Shown here: positions 17,751 through 26,807 of the stretch, in pieces | Position numbering within the stretch: position 1 is the stretch's first letter | Layout of the letters: each line of letters begins with the position of its first letter | Assembly: GCF_003287285.1 (NCBI RefSeq) | Contig: NZ_QMIG01000006.1 | Location: forward strand, 62,001-126,000 | Direction: 5' to 3' | DNA: 64,000 nucleotides | Source: Phytoactinopolyspora halophila | Lineage (GTDB): Bacteria; Actinomycetota; Actinomycetes; Jiangellales; Jiangellaceae | Made by a program: the position numbers and the translations under genes | The notes under the pieces: generated by a model | Databases searched by the model: none | Told to the model about the DNA's origin: nothing | Seen by the model: the letters and a program-made list of their open reading frames with translations, nothing else

Positions 17751-18431
17751 TCACCCGACGACGGCGATGACGGGCGGAAGCGCCACCCAGACGGCGAATC
17801 CCAGGAATGCGATGCCCGACACGGCATCCATGATCCTGCGCGCCCGCACGCTGCTCAGCCACCGGGCGGCGCGGCTCCCGAGCTGGACGATCCCGATCCA
17901 CCACAGCGCCGAGGTCACCATGGTCGTCGCCGTCAGAATCAGCGTCTGGACGGTGACGTGGCCCGATGCCGAGACGAACTGTGGCAAGAGCCCGATGAAG
18001 AACAGGAGCGCCTTGGGGTTGAGGGCGTTGGTAGCCATCCCGTCCCGGAAGGGATGGCCGTCGATTGTCCCGGGCTCCGAGCTCGCTGCGCCGTTGCTGG
18101 CGGGTACGCGGTCACCAACGCCATGCGGGATGTGGTGACGGGATCGCGCCAGGCACGCGCGCAACGCCGCCGTCCCCAGCCACGCGAGGAAGGCCGCGCC
18201 CGCGAGCCGGAGCGTGTCCAGCAGCCATGGCCGCGCGGCAATCAACGCGGCTAGACCGACGGCGGCCACGATCGTGTGCAGTGAGAGGCCGCCGACGATG
18301 CCGGCTACGGCACGGTAGCCGGCACGGGTACCCAACAGCGAATACCGCAGCACGACGACGAAGTCCGGGCCCGGCGTGCAGAGCACCACCAGGAGCACCA
18401 CGAGGAATGCTGGCCAATGTTCGGGCAGCAT
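17751..18431 (-). CDS. LysE/RhtB family amino-acid exporter
   Basis: The 226-residue membrane protein has the LysE layout: a first helix with the signature PGPDFVVVLRYSLLGTRAGYRA (TPGP start near residue 19), GLAALI and LRLAGAAFLAWLG helices, a polar loop, then NPKALLFFIGLLPQF (about 135-150) and two terminal helices. LysE proteins export amino acids or their derivatives. It diverges from an Lrp-type regulator 100 bases away, the classic arrangement in which the regulator senses the amino acid and switches on export. The polar loop (about residues 95-125) is longer than usual. Substrate unknown. Confidence 0.88.
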   Translation of the reverse strand: MLPEHWPAFLVVLLVVLCTPGPDFVVVLRYSLLGTRAGYRAVAGIVGGLSLHTIVAAVGLAALIAARPWLLDTLRLAGAAFLAWLGTAALRACLARSRHHIPHGVGDRVPASNGAASSEPGTIDGHPFRDGMATNALNPKALLFFIGLLPQFVSASGHVTVQTLILTATTMVTSALWWIGIVQLGSRAARWLSSVRARRIMDAVSGIAFLGFAVWVALPPVIAVVG

Positions 18432-18531
18432 CGCTCCCTCCCCGCTTCTGACGCCATCGCATGCCAGCTATTGCGCATACAGTTCGCCACTGTCCGGAAC
18501 TTTGCAAGCGTCGCCGGATAGCATCCGAGGA

Positions 18532-19008
18532 ATGACAGAATATCCAGATCTGGATCCGGTCGACTGGCGGATTTTGGCCATCCTTCAGGACGATGCGTCG
18601 ATCACCAACAAAGCCCTCGCCGAGCGCGTCGGCCTGCCGACGTCCTCGTGTCACGAGCGGGTGCGACGGCTGCGCCGCACCGGCGTGATCACTGGTGTGC
18701 GTGCCGTGGTCGATCCGGCAGCCGTCGGGCGCGGCCTGCAGGCGATTATCGCCGTGCAACTACGGCCGCACAGCCGAGATCTGGTGGACGTGTTCACCTC
18801 GGCCGTCCTCGCCCTGCCCGAGACGATCGCCCTGTACAACGTGTCTGGCCCGGAAGACTACTTCCTCCACGTGGCGGTCGCCAACAGCACCGACCTGCAG
18901 CGAATCATCGTCGACCATCTCGCGACGCGCCCGGAAGTCGGCCATTGCCAGACGCATCTCATCTTCGGCCGCCCGCTGACCGCACCAGTGCGAGCCAGGA
19001 GACAGTGA
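18532..19008 (+). CDS. Lrp/AsnC family transcriptional regulator
   Basis: This 158-residue protein has the Lrp N-terminal HTH (LDPVDWRILAILQDDASITNKALAERVGLPTSSCHERVRRL is spread over residues 6-46) and a C-terminal RAM domain that binds amino acids. ATG 18532 begins right at the domain; an in-frame ATG 52 codons earlier overlaps lysE and is not conserved. The divergent lysE neighbour suggests it controls that exporter. The ligand cannot be told from sequence. Confidence 0.88.
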   Translation: MTEYPDLDPVDWRILAILQDDASITNKALAERVGLPTSSCHERVRRLRRTGVITGVRAVVDPAAVGRGLQAIIAVQLRPHSRDLVDVFTSAVLALPETIALYNVSGPEDYFLHVAVANSTDLQRIIVDHLATRPEVGHCQTHLIFGRPLTAPVRARRQ

Positions 19009-19068
19009 CGGCTCGACCTCGCCGAGCACTCGACGTCGTCGCGCCCGCACCCGGGGCGTCCTCGTGAC

Positions 19069-20037
19069 CTATGCCCGTGCCGCCAGGCGATCGGTCGCAC
19101 CGACGAGAGCTTCGGCCATGCCCGGATCGCTCGCTCCGTGCCCCGCTTCGTCGATCAACACGAGCTCGCTGCCGGGCCAGGCGTGCGCCAGCTCCCACGG
19201 CGTGCCGACGAGATTTCCCAAGTCCAGGCTGCCCTGCACGAGAATGCCGGGGATACCCTCGAGACGCCCGGCGTTCTGCAGCACCTCGCCTTCCTCCAAC
19301 CACGACCCATGCCGCCAGTAGTGCGTGACCAGCCGTGCGAACGCCATGCGGAAGGCGGGATCGTCGAAACGGGGGTTAGGGCCGGGAGCTGTCGGAACGA
19401 TCGCGTCCTCCCATTCGCACCAGCGGCGCGCCGCCCGGTCCCGCACGGCGGGGTCGGGATCGGAGAGGAGGCGGTGGTAGGCGTCGGCGAGGTCGCCGTC
19501 GCGTTGCGCTTCCGGAAGCATGTCACAGAACCGTTCCCACGCCTCCGGAAACAGTGCCCCGAGTCCGCGTGTCAGCAAGTCCGTCTCGACGCGCCTCCCG
19601 GTGGCCAGCGCCATGAGGACCATCTCGCTCACACGTTGCGGGAATCGCTCGGCATAGACCAAGCCCAGCACCGACCCCCACGAGCCGCCGAAGACGAGCC
19701 ACCGTTCGATCCCGAGGTGTTCACGTAGCTGTTCGATGTCGGCCAGGAGGTTTCCGGTCGTATTCGACGTCAGGTCCGTTGCCGGGTCACTGGCGTGCGG
19801 CGTGCTCCGCCCGCAGTTTCGCTGATCGAACAGAACGACGCGGTACGCCGCCGGGTCGAAGTACCGGCGCATACCTGCATTGCTCCCGCTTCCCGGTCCC
19901 CCGTGCAGGAAGAGAGCAGGCTTACCTCGGGGATTTCCGCATTCTTCCCAATAGACGAGGTTTCCGTCACCGACGTCGAGCCAACCGTGGCGATACGGCT
20001 CGATCGGGGGATACAGCGCCGGATCGTTCGATGCCAT
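19069..20037 (-). CDS. pip: Prolyl aminopeptidase
   Basis: Prolyl aminopeptidase (peptidase family S33) removes N-terminal proline from peptides in the cytoplasm. The 322-residue alpha/beta hydrolase has the oxyanion motif LFLHGGPGSGS, the nucleophile elbow GGSWGSVLGLVYA (Ser near residue 112), the LVQGSLDLGNLVGTP aspartate region and the C-terminal GHGASDPGM histidine. FDQRNCGRSTPHA is diagnostic for the proline-specific group. The start ATG 20037 is supported by AGGAGG 8 bases upstream. It is a single gene facing an unrelated gene. Confidence 0.92.
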   Translation of the reverse strand: MASNDPALYPPIEPYRHGWLDVGDGNLVYWEECGNPRGKPALFLHGGPGSGSNAGMRRYFDPAAYRVVLFDQRNCGRSTPHASDPATDLTSNTTGNLLADIEQLREHLGIERWLVFGGSWGSVLGLVYAERFPQRVSEMVLMALATGRRVETDLLTRGLGALFPEAWERFCDMLPEAQRDGDLADAYHRLLSDPDPAVRDRAARRWCEWEDAIVPTAPGPNPRFDDPAFRMAFARLVTHYWRHGSWLEEGEVLQNAGRLEGIPGILVQGSLDLGNLVGTPWELAHAWPGSELVLIDEAGHGASDPGMAEALVGATDRLAARA

Positions 20038-20250
20038 GCCGAGCCTCCTGTCTGGTCGAAAGTACTGAACAAGCGTTCGCTCCCACCGCAGTTTCCCGAC
20101 GCGGCGTTTCGCCCGTGACGTGGTCCGTCGTCGTCCGATCCGCGCTGCGCATGATGGAATCGAACCATGCCCGGCCGCGTTATTGTTTCGCGGGCTGCTG
20201 TGGTGCCGCATACGTTGTATCAGAGTGGTTAATGGCAGGAGGTGAAACCG

Positions 20251-21483
20251 ATGACGCCCCAGCGATGCGTATTGCTGAAGTACGGAGAGCTGGTCTTGAA
20301 GGGCCGCAATCGAGGCGCATTCGAACGGCACCTCCTGCACAACGTGACGCACGCGCTCGGCGGCGGCGAGGACGATCCGCGAATCTTGCAGCGGGGCAAC
20401 GTCCTCGCGGTCTTGTCCCGGCTTCCGCACGACGAGCTCATCAGGCGGCTATGTGAGGTCATCGGCATCAGCGTGGTGCAGCCGGCGCTTCGTGTCTCCA
20501 AGACCCCCGACGCGATGATCTCCGCTGCCCTCCAGCTCCTGCATGAACACATCGAGCACACCGACACCACGGCAGAGCCGCCAACGTTCGCCGTCCGCGC
20601 TCGCCGGCGGAGCAAGAAATTTCCGCTCACCTCCGACCAGATCGCCGTGCAGCTCGGCGACCGGATTCGCCGCGAGATGGATTGGCCCGTGCGCCTGGAC
20701 GCGCCCGACATCGAGGTCAACGTCGAGGTCGACTACCGTGAGGTGTTCGTTTCGGTCGAACGCCACCGAGGCCAGGGAGGCCTGCCGGTGGGGTCCACCG
20801 GCCGGGCGCTGGCCATGCTCTCCGGCGGATTCGACTCTCCAGTTGCCGCCTACCGCGCCATGCGCCGGGGTCTGGCCTGTGATTTCGTGCACTTCACGGG
20901 AGCGCCGCTCACCGGTCCGTCGTCCGCCTACAAGGCATACGCGCTGGCCCGCGAACTCAACCGGTTCCAGCCGAACTCGCGCGTGCACGTGGTCCCCATC
21001 GGAACTGCCCAGCGAACCCTGGCGACCGCTGGCTCCGGACAGTTGCAGATCGTGGCGCAACGCAGGCTCATGGTCCGGGCCGCCGCCACTCTCGGACACG
21101 AGCTCGGGGCGGAGGCGCTGGTCACCGGGGACAGCCTCGGGCAGGTCTCCAGCCAGACACTCAGCAACATGGCCACGGTGGAGCAGGCGTCGACGCTGCC
21201 CCTGCTGCGGCCGCTGGTGGCCTGGGACAAGGAAGAGATCATCGCCGAGGCGAACCGCATCGGCACGGCGGAGATCTCGAAGCTGCCCGACGAGGACTGC
21301 TGCACCCTGCTCACGCCGCCTCGTGTAGCCACCAGCACGACGGAAGAGCAGCTTTCCGTCGTGGAAGGCCGGGCACAGATCGACGAACTGGTTGCGAAGG
21401 TTCTGGCCAATACCCAAGTCATGAGCCCGGCCGACATGGGCGAGTCCGTCGCCCCCGAGGAAAGGGCACCGGTCGCGGACTAG
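20251..21483 (+). CDS. thiI: tRNA 4-thiouridine synthase ThiI, rhodanese-less
   Basis: ThiI adenylates U8 of tRNA and transfers sulfur to make 4-thiouridine; it can also serve thiamine thiazole synthesis. The 410-residue protein has an N-terminal ferredoxin-like part (LLKYGELVLKGRNRGAFE), a THUMP domain (about 60-170) and the PP-loop ATP pyrophosphatase motif SGGFDSPVAAYRAM near residue 190. It ends without a C-terminal rhodanese domain, like many Gram-positive ThiI, so sulfur should come directly from a cysteine desulfurase. The DEDCCTLLTPP motif near residue 350 carries the conserved catalytic cysteine region. ATG 20251 follows AGGAGG by about 9 bases. Confidence 0.9.
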   Translation: MTPQRCVLLKYGELVLKGRNRGAFERHLLHNVTHALGGGEDDPRILQRGNVLAVLSRLPHDELIRRLCEVIGISVVQPALRVSKTPDAMISAALQLLHEHIEHTDTTAEPPTFAVRARRRSKKFPLTSDQIAVQLGDRIRREMDWPVRLDAPDIEVNVEVDYREVFVSVERHRGQGGLPVGSTGRALAMLSGGFDSPVAAYRAMRRGLACDFVHFTGAPLTGPSSAYKAYALARELNRFQPNSRVHVVPIGTAQRTLATAGSGQLQIVAQRRLMVRAAATLGHELGAEALVTGDSLGQVSSQTLSNMATVEQASTLPLLRPLVAWDKEEIIAEANRIGTAEISKLPDEDCCTLLTPPRVATSTTEEQLSVVEGRAQIDELVAKVLANTQVMSPADMGESVAPEERAPVAD

Positions 21484-21626
21484 ATTCACTGACTTCCCGG
21501 TCCGGGACGGGCAACCTTGGCGCGTTGATTGCCGCCCGTTGCTGAGCCGCGTCCCAGCTGCATATATCCCTATACGGCCAGTTTGACGTTCGGCTAGGCG
21601 CACATTAATTTGCCCCCATCGCACAC

Positions 21627-23762
21627 ATGACCGTTCCGTCGCGCCTGGTCGCCGTTGCTGCAGCGGCCATGCTGTCTGCTGTTTTTCTGTTGCCGGGCCA
21701 CGCATCGGTGACGGACGATCCGTCGTCGGCACCCGCCTCCACCCCGAGCGCAAGCGCCAGCCCTAACCCCGGTGCCACTGCCAGCCCCGGTGCCAGTGCC
21801 AGCCCTAGCCCCAGCCCTAGTGCCAGCACCGAGTCGCCACAAACGCGCGAACTGACGGTGCTGAGCTACAACATCAACTGGGCCCAAGGCGGGGACGTCG
21901 CGGAGCGCACGCTCGATTACATCCGCGAAAACGAGCCCGACGTCGTGACGTTCACCGAAATCTGCAAGCCCACGTTCGAGCGCTATGTCGACGAGCTCAC
22001 GGAGCTCGGCTACGCCGGCAATTTCCTTGAGGTCAACACGACGTTGAATTGCGGCCTCGATGGGTTCGGCTTCGGGAAACAGGGTTCCGCCGTGTTCGTC
22101 GCCGGTGGCGCCCAGCCCGGCAGCGAGGAATCCTATCCGGATGTCGGTCAAGGTGTGCCCTGCATCACCAGCGACTCCAACCCTCCGGTGCGGGCATGCT
22201 CCGTCCACCTGCCGTCCGGTCCCCGCGACGCCCAGCGCGAACTGGCCCAGCTCCGCGAAGACATCATACCGGCCAGCCACGACCAGCCCCTGGTGCTGGG
22301 CGGTGACTTCAACCTGGAGGTGACGGACTGGGAGACCGAGCAGGTCAAGCCGTACAACCAGGCGATGCAGGACTTCTACGACGACTTCTACGAAGTCGAC
22401 ATGCACGATCCGATGTGCCGCGACACACAGCCCGCCGAGTACGAGGGACAGTTCGGCGGCGCCTGCACGGCAGAGCACCCGGAACAGGGCAAGAAGAAGA
22501 TCGATTACGCCTTCGTCGACAACGTGCACTTCACATCGGACGTGTCGGGAGAGATCCTCGACCTCGGCCCGTGCACCGACATCATCATCGGTCCCGAGCA
22601 CAGGACCCGGGACGTACCGTGCTCCGACCATGAGGCGTTGACCGGTACCGCATCCTTCGACCCGGAGGCCTTTCCCGAGCCGGAGCTGACCCTACGCCGT
22701 TACGGAATCTCCACCGCGTCGGAGCTGACCGGTTCCGGCCTGATCAGCTTCGGTCTGTCATCGGGTTCGCTGTCCCGTATCCAGGATCGGCTGAGTGCTG
22801 CCTTGGGGCCAACGTCGTACTCGGTCAACGCGGACGGCGCGGCTCCCGAATGCGCCGACCAGGTCGACGACTACGTCGTCTGGGGATCACGCAGCCAGCC
22901 CGAGCTGGCTATCGCGGTGGCCGATCGCGGCGACGGGCCCGCGCTGGTCGGCTACCGCCTCTACGAGAACATCCCCACGGTCCAGCTGCCCGACGAGGCA
23001 CGCATCGGTGCCGCCCGCACCGCACTACCGACGACGTACATGTTCCTCGACCTCGGACTGGAACTGATCGAGTCACAAGACGGCGTCAGCTACCGGCTCA
23101 CCGGGCCGCATTTGTCCCCTGACGTGGGCGCCCTCGACGGCAAGGCCGAGGACGCTCCGATCCTCGAGCGCGGCGCCGGCGAGCAATGCAGGCTCGACAC
23201 GCTGGTCAGCGACCCGCTGGTCGAGCCGATACCCGAGGGGACGTGGCGTTGGACGCTGCGCGATCAGATCGACACCAACTGCTTCAACGACGTCATCCTC
23301 GAATGCACCCAGCTCGCCTGGGAGGGCGAGATGGAGCTGCATGACGACGGCACCATCACCGGCGAAGGTGAGCTGGACTGGAAAGACGGTCTCGGATGCG
23401 CCCGAAAGGCGATCGGCCGGATCGATACAATCACCGTGACGGCCAAGCAGCCGGTCACGCTCCGCGGACAGGTGAACGGCAATCGCGCAGAGGTGGAGCT
23501 GAGTTTCGGCGAGCCACACGTCGAGCATGACCCCGTCCCGAACTGCCTCCACGAGAAGGGCGAGCTCTACACGCCAGATATCCTGCTGGAATCGATCGAC
23601 GAGTTCGAGCAGTTCCTCACCATCGACGAACCGATCCGTATCACGCAGGGTGACCAGCAATGGTTCGGCCCGCTGCCCGACTTCCGCACCTCCGTCGACG
23701 TAGCCGGCCGACCGTTCCAGTTCACCGAAACGTTCGAGTGCGCTAACGCGCAATGTGACTAG
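21627..23762 (+). CDS. Secreted endonuclease/exonuclease/phosphatase protein with extra C-terminal region
   Basis: A 711-residue exported protein. Residues 1-28 form a signal peptide (VAVAAAAMLSAVFLLPGHA), followed by a Ser/Ala/Pro linker with repeated SASPSP units (about 30-72). The EEP domain spans about 73-350, with LSYNINWAQ, TFTEICKP (metal glutamate), GGDFNLEVTDWE and the final PCSDHEALTGT histidine motif. About 360 further residues, with several cysteines and a duplicated feel of beta-rich segments, are not recognised. The EEP part resembles secreted nucleases or phosphodiesterases. It is a single gene. Confidence 0.8.
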   Translation: MTVPSRLVAVAAAAMLSAVFLLPGHASVTDDPSSAPASTPSASASPNPGATASPGASASPSPSPSASTESPQTRELTVLSYNINWAQGGDVAERTLDYIRENEPDVVTFTEICKPTFERYVDELTELGYAGNFLEVNTTLNCGLDGFGFGKQGSAVFVAGGAQPGSEESYPDVGQGVPCITSDSNPPVRACSVHLPSGPRDAQRELAQLREDIIPASHDQPLVLGGDFNLEVTDWETEQVKPYNQAMQDFYDDFYEVDMHDPMCRDTQPAEYEGQFGGACTAEHPEQGKKKIDYAFVDNVHFTSDVSGEILDLGPCTDIIIGPEHRTRDVPCSDHEALTGTASFDPEAFPEPELTLRRYGISTASELTGSGLISFGLSSGSLSRIQDRLSAALGPTSYSVNADGAAPECADQVDDYVVWGSRSQPELAIAVADRGDGPALVGYRLYENIPTVQLPDEARIGAARTALPTTYMFLDLGLELIESQDGVSYRLTGPHLSPDVGALDGKAEDAPILERGAGEQCRLDTLVSDPLVEPIPEGTWRWTLRDQIDTNCFNDVILECTQLAWEGEMELHDDGTITGEGELDWKDGLGCARKAIGRIDTITVTAKQPVTLRGQVNGNRAEVELSFGEPHVEHDPVPNCLHEKGELYTPDILLESIDEFEQFLTIDEPIRITQGDQQWFGPLPDFRTSVDVAGRPFQFTETFECANAQCD

Positions 23763-24128
23763 ACGCGGCCGGTCCGTGTGCTGCGGGCTTCGGGACGAGT
23801 TCGACGTCACGCCGGACTGTCAGGACTTTCTACGGGTTCTCTTAGGTTGACGACACAGAATGGTGAACCAGTCGGCGGGTAATCCTCCTGAGAGGAGATC
23901 CAGATGTACACGACGTCGACACAACCGCCGAGGGCCTGCCAGTAGCGCGGTGTCTGGCCGACCCGAAACCCGGCGAACCGAGACCGACGCGGAACCGTTC
24001 GGTCACACCCACGACACCGGTGCCCTGCGCGAGCAGATGATCGTGCTCGCTGACAAGGGCCTGCCCGGCACATAGCTGGAACGCAAACCCGTCAGTTCGG
24101 AATCATCGGTCCAGAGGAGGTGAGCACC
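23763..24128. other. Intergenic stretch with a possible leader ORF
   Basis: No full gene is seen in these 366 bases. At 23904-23945 a 13-codon frame (MYTTSTQPPRACQ, then stop) follows GAGAGGAG by 5 bases. Its SD lies in a small palindrome, CTCCT-GAG-AGGAG (23885-23897). A 41-codon frame from GTG 23952 ends at 24075 without a ribosome-binding site. Neither is supported beyond this. Confidence 0.3.
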
Positions 24129-25292
24129 GTGACGGAGACGGTACGTCTCGGCACCATCGCCGGCGTCCGGGTTGGTCTGCATTGGAGCGTGCTCGGCATC
24201 GTCGTCCTTCTTGTATTCGGTCTCGCCGGTGGCGTACTGCCAACTCAGTTCCCCGACCATGCGCCTGTTGCCTACATCGCCGCCGCCATCGTCGCCACCG
24301 CACTGTTCGTTCTCTCGTTGCTCGCGCACGAAGTAGGGCACGCCGTGGTGGCGCAGCGAAACGGCATCACCGTCGACGGCATCACGTTGTGGTTGCTCGG
24401 TGGGGTCGCCCGGTTGCGCGGCGACGCGCGAGACGCCGCGACGGACTTCCGCATTGCCGCTGTCGGGCCCGCCATCAGCTTCATCCTCGGCCTCGGATTT
24501 GCCGGGGCGACGTGGCTGGTCACCGGAATCGGAGCGACCAACCTCGTTGCCGGCGTCCTGAGCTACCTGGCCGTCATCAACGTGCTGCTCGCCGTGTTCA
24601 ACCTGATCCCTGCGGCTCCGCTGGACGGCGGGCGGATCTTGCGCTCCCTCCTGTGGGCGTGGCGGGGCGACCGGCAGCAGGCACAGATCTGGTCAGCCCG
24701 TGCTGGCCGGGTATTCGGCCTGCTACTCATCGCCCTCGGCATCTTCTCGCTGTTCAGCGACTACGGCGGCGGCCTGTGGTGGGTTCTGATCGGCCTGTTC
24801 ATCGTGACCATGGCCTCGGCCGAAGAACAGCACGCACGTACGGGCGCGGTTCTCGGAAACCTCACTGCCCGGGACATCATGACGTCCGATCCGGACACGG
24901 CCGATGCTCGTCAGAGCATCGCGGATTTCGTCCGCGACGTGGTCATGGTGCGGCGCCACTCCGCGTTCCCGCTTCTCGGTTCCTCCGGAGAGGTGGAAGG
25001 GATGGCGACACTGAACCGCATCCGTGCGGTGCCTCCGGAGCAGCACGCCGACACCATGGTCAGCGACGCGGCGTGCCCGCTCGACGAGGTTCCGATCGTG
25101 CGGCCGGACGACCTGGTGTCCGACATCCTCGGACGACTCGGCGGCTGCGCCGACGGCCGTGCGCTCGTGATGGACGGCGGACGTCTCGTGGGCATCATCT
25201 CGCCGAGTGACATCAGCCGTGCCATGTCGTTGAAGGGCATCGGAGTGGAACCGTTCGGCGGTGCTGATCTGAACTACTCCGACCGCCGCTGA
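24129..25292 (+). CDS. Site-2 protease (M50) with CBS domains
   Basis: An intramembrane zinc metalloprotease of the S2P/M50 family. The 387-residue protein has HEVGHAVVA near residue 68 (zinc-binding HExxH) and NLIPAAPLDGGRIL near residue 160 (third zinc ligand), spread over about six membrane helices in residues 1-230. A cytoplasmic CBS pair follows (about 245-375), which usually binds adenosyl nucleotides and may regulate activity. This is the Rip3-like group of actinobacteria. I chose GTG 24129, 8 bases after AGGAGG; the GTG at 24120 overlaps that AGGAGG. Substrate unknown, probably a membrane-bound regulator. Confidence 0.88.
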   Translation: MTETVRLGTIAGVRVGLHWSVLGIVVLLVFGLAGGVLPTQFPDHAPVAYIAAAIVATALFVLSLLAHEVGHAVVAQRNGITVDGITLWLLGGVARLRGDARDAATDFRIAAVGPAISFILGLGFAGATWLVTGIGATNLVAGVLSYLAVINVLLAVFNLIPAAPLDGGRILRSLLWAWRGDRQQAQIWSARAGRVFGLLLIALGIFSLFSDYGGGLWWVLIGLFIVTMASAEEQHARTGAVLGNLTARDIMTSDPDTADARQSIADFVRDVVMVRRHSAFPLLGSSGEVEGMATLNRIRAVPPEQHADTMVSDAACPLDEVPIVRPDDLVSDILGRLGGCADGRALVMDGGRLVGIISPSDISRAMSLKGIGVEPFGGADLNYSDRR

Positions 25293-25484
25293 CGAACATT
25301 CTCGGGCACATACCACCGCGTACTCAGTGGGATCGTGTCTCTATCCAGCTCGAAGAGCTGTCTCCAGAATCGAGCACACAGATCGGCAGCCGGAAGCGCC
25401 GCCAAATTCGGTCAAACAGAAGCTGTCAGACCCAGGTGGCATTATACGAACATACGATCGAACGCTCACAAACAGACGTGGGCA

Positions 25485-25517
25485 GGGCTGCACGAAGACA
25501 GCACCTTCGTGCAGCCC
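25485..25517. other. Strong hairpin before the HTH gene
   Basis: GGGCTGCACGAAG (25485-25497) and CTTCGTGCAGCCC (25505-25517) form a perfect 13-base stem with a 7-base loop, 26 bases before the ATG at 25544. No T-run follows. It may end transcription from the protease gene or structure the 5' end of the next mRNA. Confidence 0.55.
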
Positions 25518-25543
25518 CTCGATCACCACCTGATGGGAGGCAG

Positions 25544-25966
25544 ATGACCGTGGGACACAACCTACCCGACCACCACTACACGAGCACGGCCGTGCGGCAA
25601 GGTCGTCATTGGCAGACCCGGTGTGATCAGTATCCAGGAGTCAGCTGCCAAGCTCGCACTCTCCACCAGGCCGCCGAACAGCAACGACGTTCCCTCGCAC
25701 ACGTCACGGACATGCCCGAGGCAAGCATCACGGTTGAGGTCGTCCCCGTACTCCCCGACGCCGTACGCCGGCGGCTCTCCCGCGCGAAAGAACTGCGCCG
25801 AATGGCGACGTGGGCGAACCACGCGGCGGCAACCGAGATTCGGGCTGCTGCCCGCGAGCTCGCTCGGATGGAGCTGTCGTTACGCGATATCGGGTCCATC
25901 CTCGGTGTCTCTCACCAGCGAGCACACCAGCTCGTCAGCTACGGCACGGAGCCCGAGAAACGGTAG
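25544..25966 (+). CDS. Small HTH protein (sigma-70 region-4-like)
   Basis: The 140-residue product ends with a clear helix-turn-helix, MELSLRDIGSILGVSHQRAHQLVS (about 111-134), like sigma factor region 4.2 or small RNA polymerase-binding proteins. The middle contains an AAATEIRAAARELARME helix. The N-terminal third is polar and rich in His. GGGAGG lies 4 bases before ATG 25544 and 9 bases before GTG 25550; the GTG is equally plausible. I do not recognise a named family and give no function. The gene follows a strong hairpin and converges on the DUF2993 gene. Confidence 0.65.
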   Translation: MTVGHNLPDHHYTSTAVRQGRHWQTRCDQYPGVSCQARTLHQAAEQQRRSLAHVTDMPEASITVEVVPVLPDAVRRRLSRAKELRRMATWANHAAATEIRAAARELARMELSLRDIGSILGVSHQRAHQLVSYGTEPEKR

Positions 25967-25996
25967 TCCGGGCCGCCTCGCTTTACGCCGACATCG

Positions 25997-26027
25997 GACA
26001 CGGTGCCCGGCATCCGGGCACCGTGTC
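25997..26027. terminator. Bidirectional terminator hairpin
   Basis: GACACGGTGCCCGG, a 3-base loop and its exact complement make a perfect 14-base stem between two convergent genes (stops at 25966 and 26056). Position and symmetry fit a terminator for both strands, though no T-run is present. Confidence 0.7.
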
Positions 26028-26055
26028 GTTCGCAGGGGTGGAAGGCCAGCGGGCC

Positions 26056-26730
26056 TCAGCCTGAGTCCAGGGTGAGCAGCACTCCTTCGTCGATGACCGT
26101 CAATCCGGTCGGAGACAGGCCAAGCGGCAGGTCGGAAAGCTCACTGATGCTGTAGGTGGAACCTTCACCGAATCCCAGATCGAGCTCAGGCAGTGACCCG
26201 CCGAGTTGAACGTCGTCGATCTCGATGATCACGGCGTCTCCTTCCAAGCTGGGCGTGACCAGAAGGGTCACAGCTAGCTGCTGCCCCGACGCCAGCTCCA
26301 TCTGCTGGCTCTCCGGAAGCGACGAGATGGCGACGTCAGTAAGATCGACAGGAAGCGAATCGCTCACGGCCTGTTCCAGGCCCTCAGCTGGGACGTTGAT
26401 CTCCATACGCGAGCGGGATGCCGAAACGTCGTTCCCGTCCCACCGAACGTTCTCCAGCTCGGCGTGCCCACTGATGCCCGTCATCGAATTGTAGGCGGCG
26501 TCCCGGATATCGAGTTCGACCGAAGACAACTCGTCCGACAGCAACTGTGGCAAGACGAGGGTAGAGCTCACAGCAGCATCCGCGGTTCCACCCCACTCGG
26601 ATTCGACGCGGGCGGCGATACGGTCCTCCACCAGCCCGCGGACGAGTAGCTCCGCCGCCGCGGCAGCCACGGCCACGATGAGGAGGAAACCGACAAGAAG
26701 CGGCCAGCGCCGCCGTCGAGAACGTGCCAT
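26056..26730 (-). CDS. DUF2993 (LmeA-like) envelope protein
   Basis: A 224-residue membrane-anchored protein. Residues 1-30 form a basic start and one membrane helix (RRRRWPLLVGFLLIVAVAAAAAE region), and the rest is an exported beta-rich domain of the DUF2993 family. In mycobacteria, LmeA of this family binds phospholipid and helps elongate the mannan of lipomannan. ATG 26730 (MARSRRRRW) gives a normal signal-anchor; an earlier start would add 16 residues. The C-terminal GLSPTGLTVIDEGVLLTL matches the typical family ending. It is monocistronic. Confidence 0.78.
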   Translation of the reverse strand: MARSRRRRWPLLVGFLLIVAVAAAAAELLVRGLVEDRIAARVESEWGGTADAAVSSTLVLPQLLSDELSSVELDIRDAAYNSMTGISGHAELENVRWDGNDVSASRSRMEINVPAEGLEQAVSDSLPVDLTDVAISSLPESQQMELASGQQLAVTLLVTPSLEGDAVIIEIDDVQLGGSLPELDLGFGEGSTYSISELSDLPLGLSPTGLTVIDEGVLLTLDSG

Positions 26731-26807
26731 GACAAAGCACGATACGCATACCCGGGCAGATGGCCGGCATTTCGCCACATCGTGAAAGCTGGCCTGCTCC
26801 TCGCGTG

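Noticed and set aside
20150-20175. tRNA-like T-loop (GGTTCGATTCC on the minus strand)
   Set aside because: The neighbouring bases do not form a 5-base T-stem, and no acceptor or anticodon stem is found.
21740-21840. Tandem-looking GCCAGCCCCGGTGCC repeats
   Set aside because: They encode the Ser/Ala/Pro linker of the secreted EEP protein and follow codons, so no separate DNA function is needed.
23952-24075. 41-codon frame before the site-2 protease
   Set aside because: No ribosome-binding site; product unrecognised; kept only as a note in the intergenic entry.
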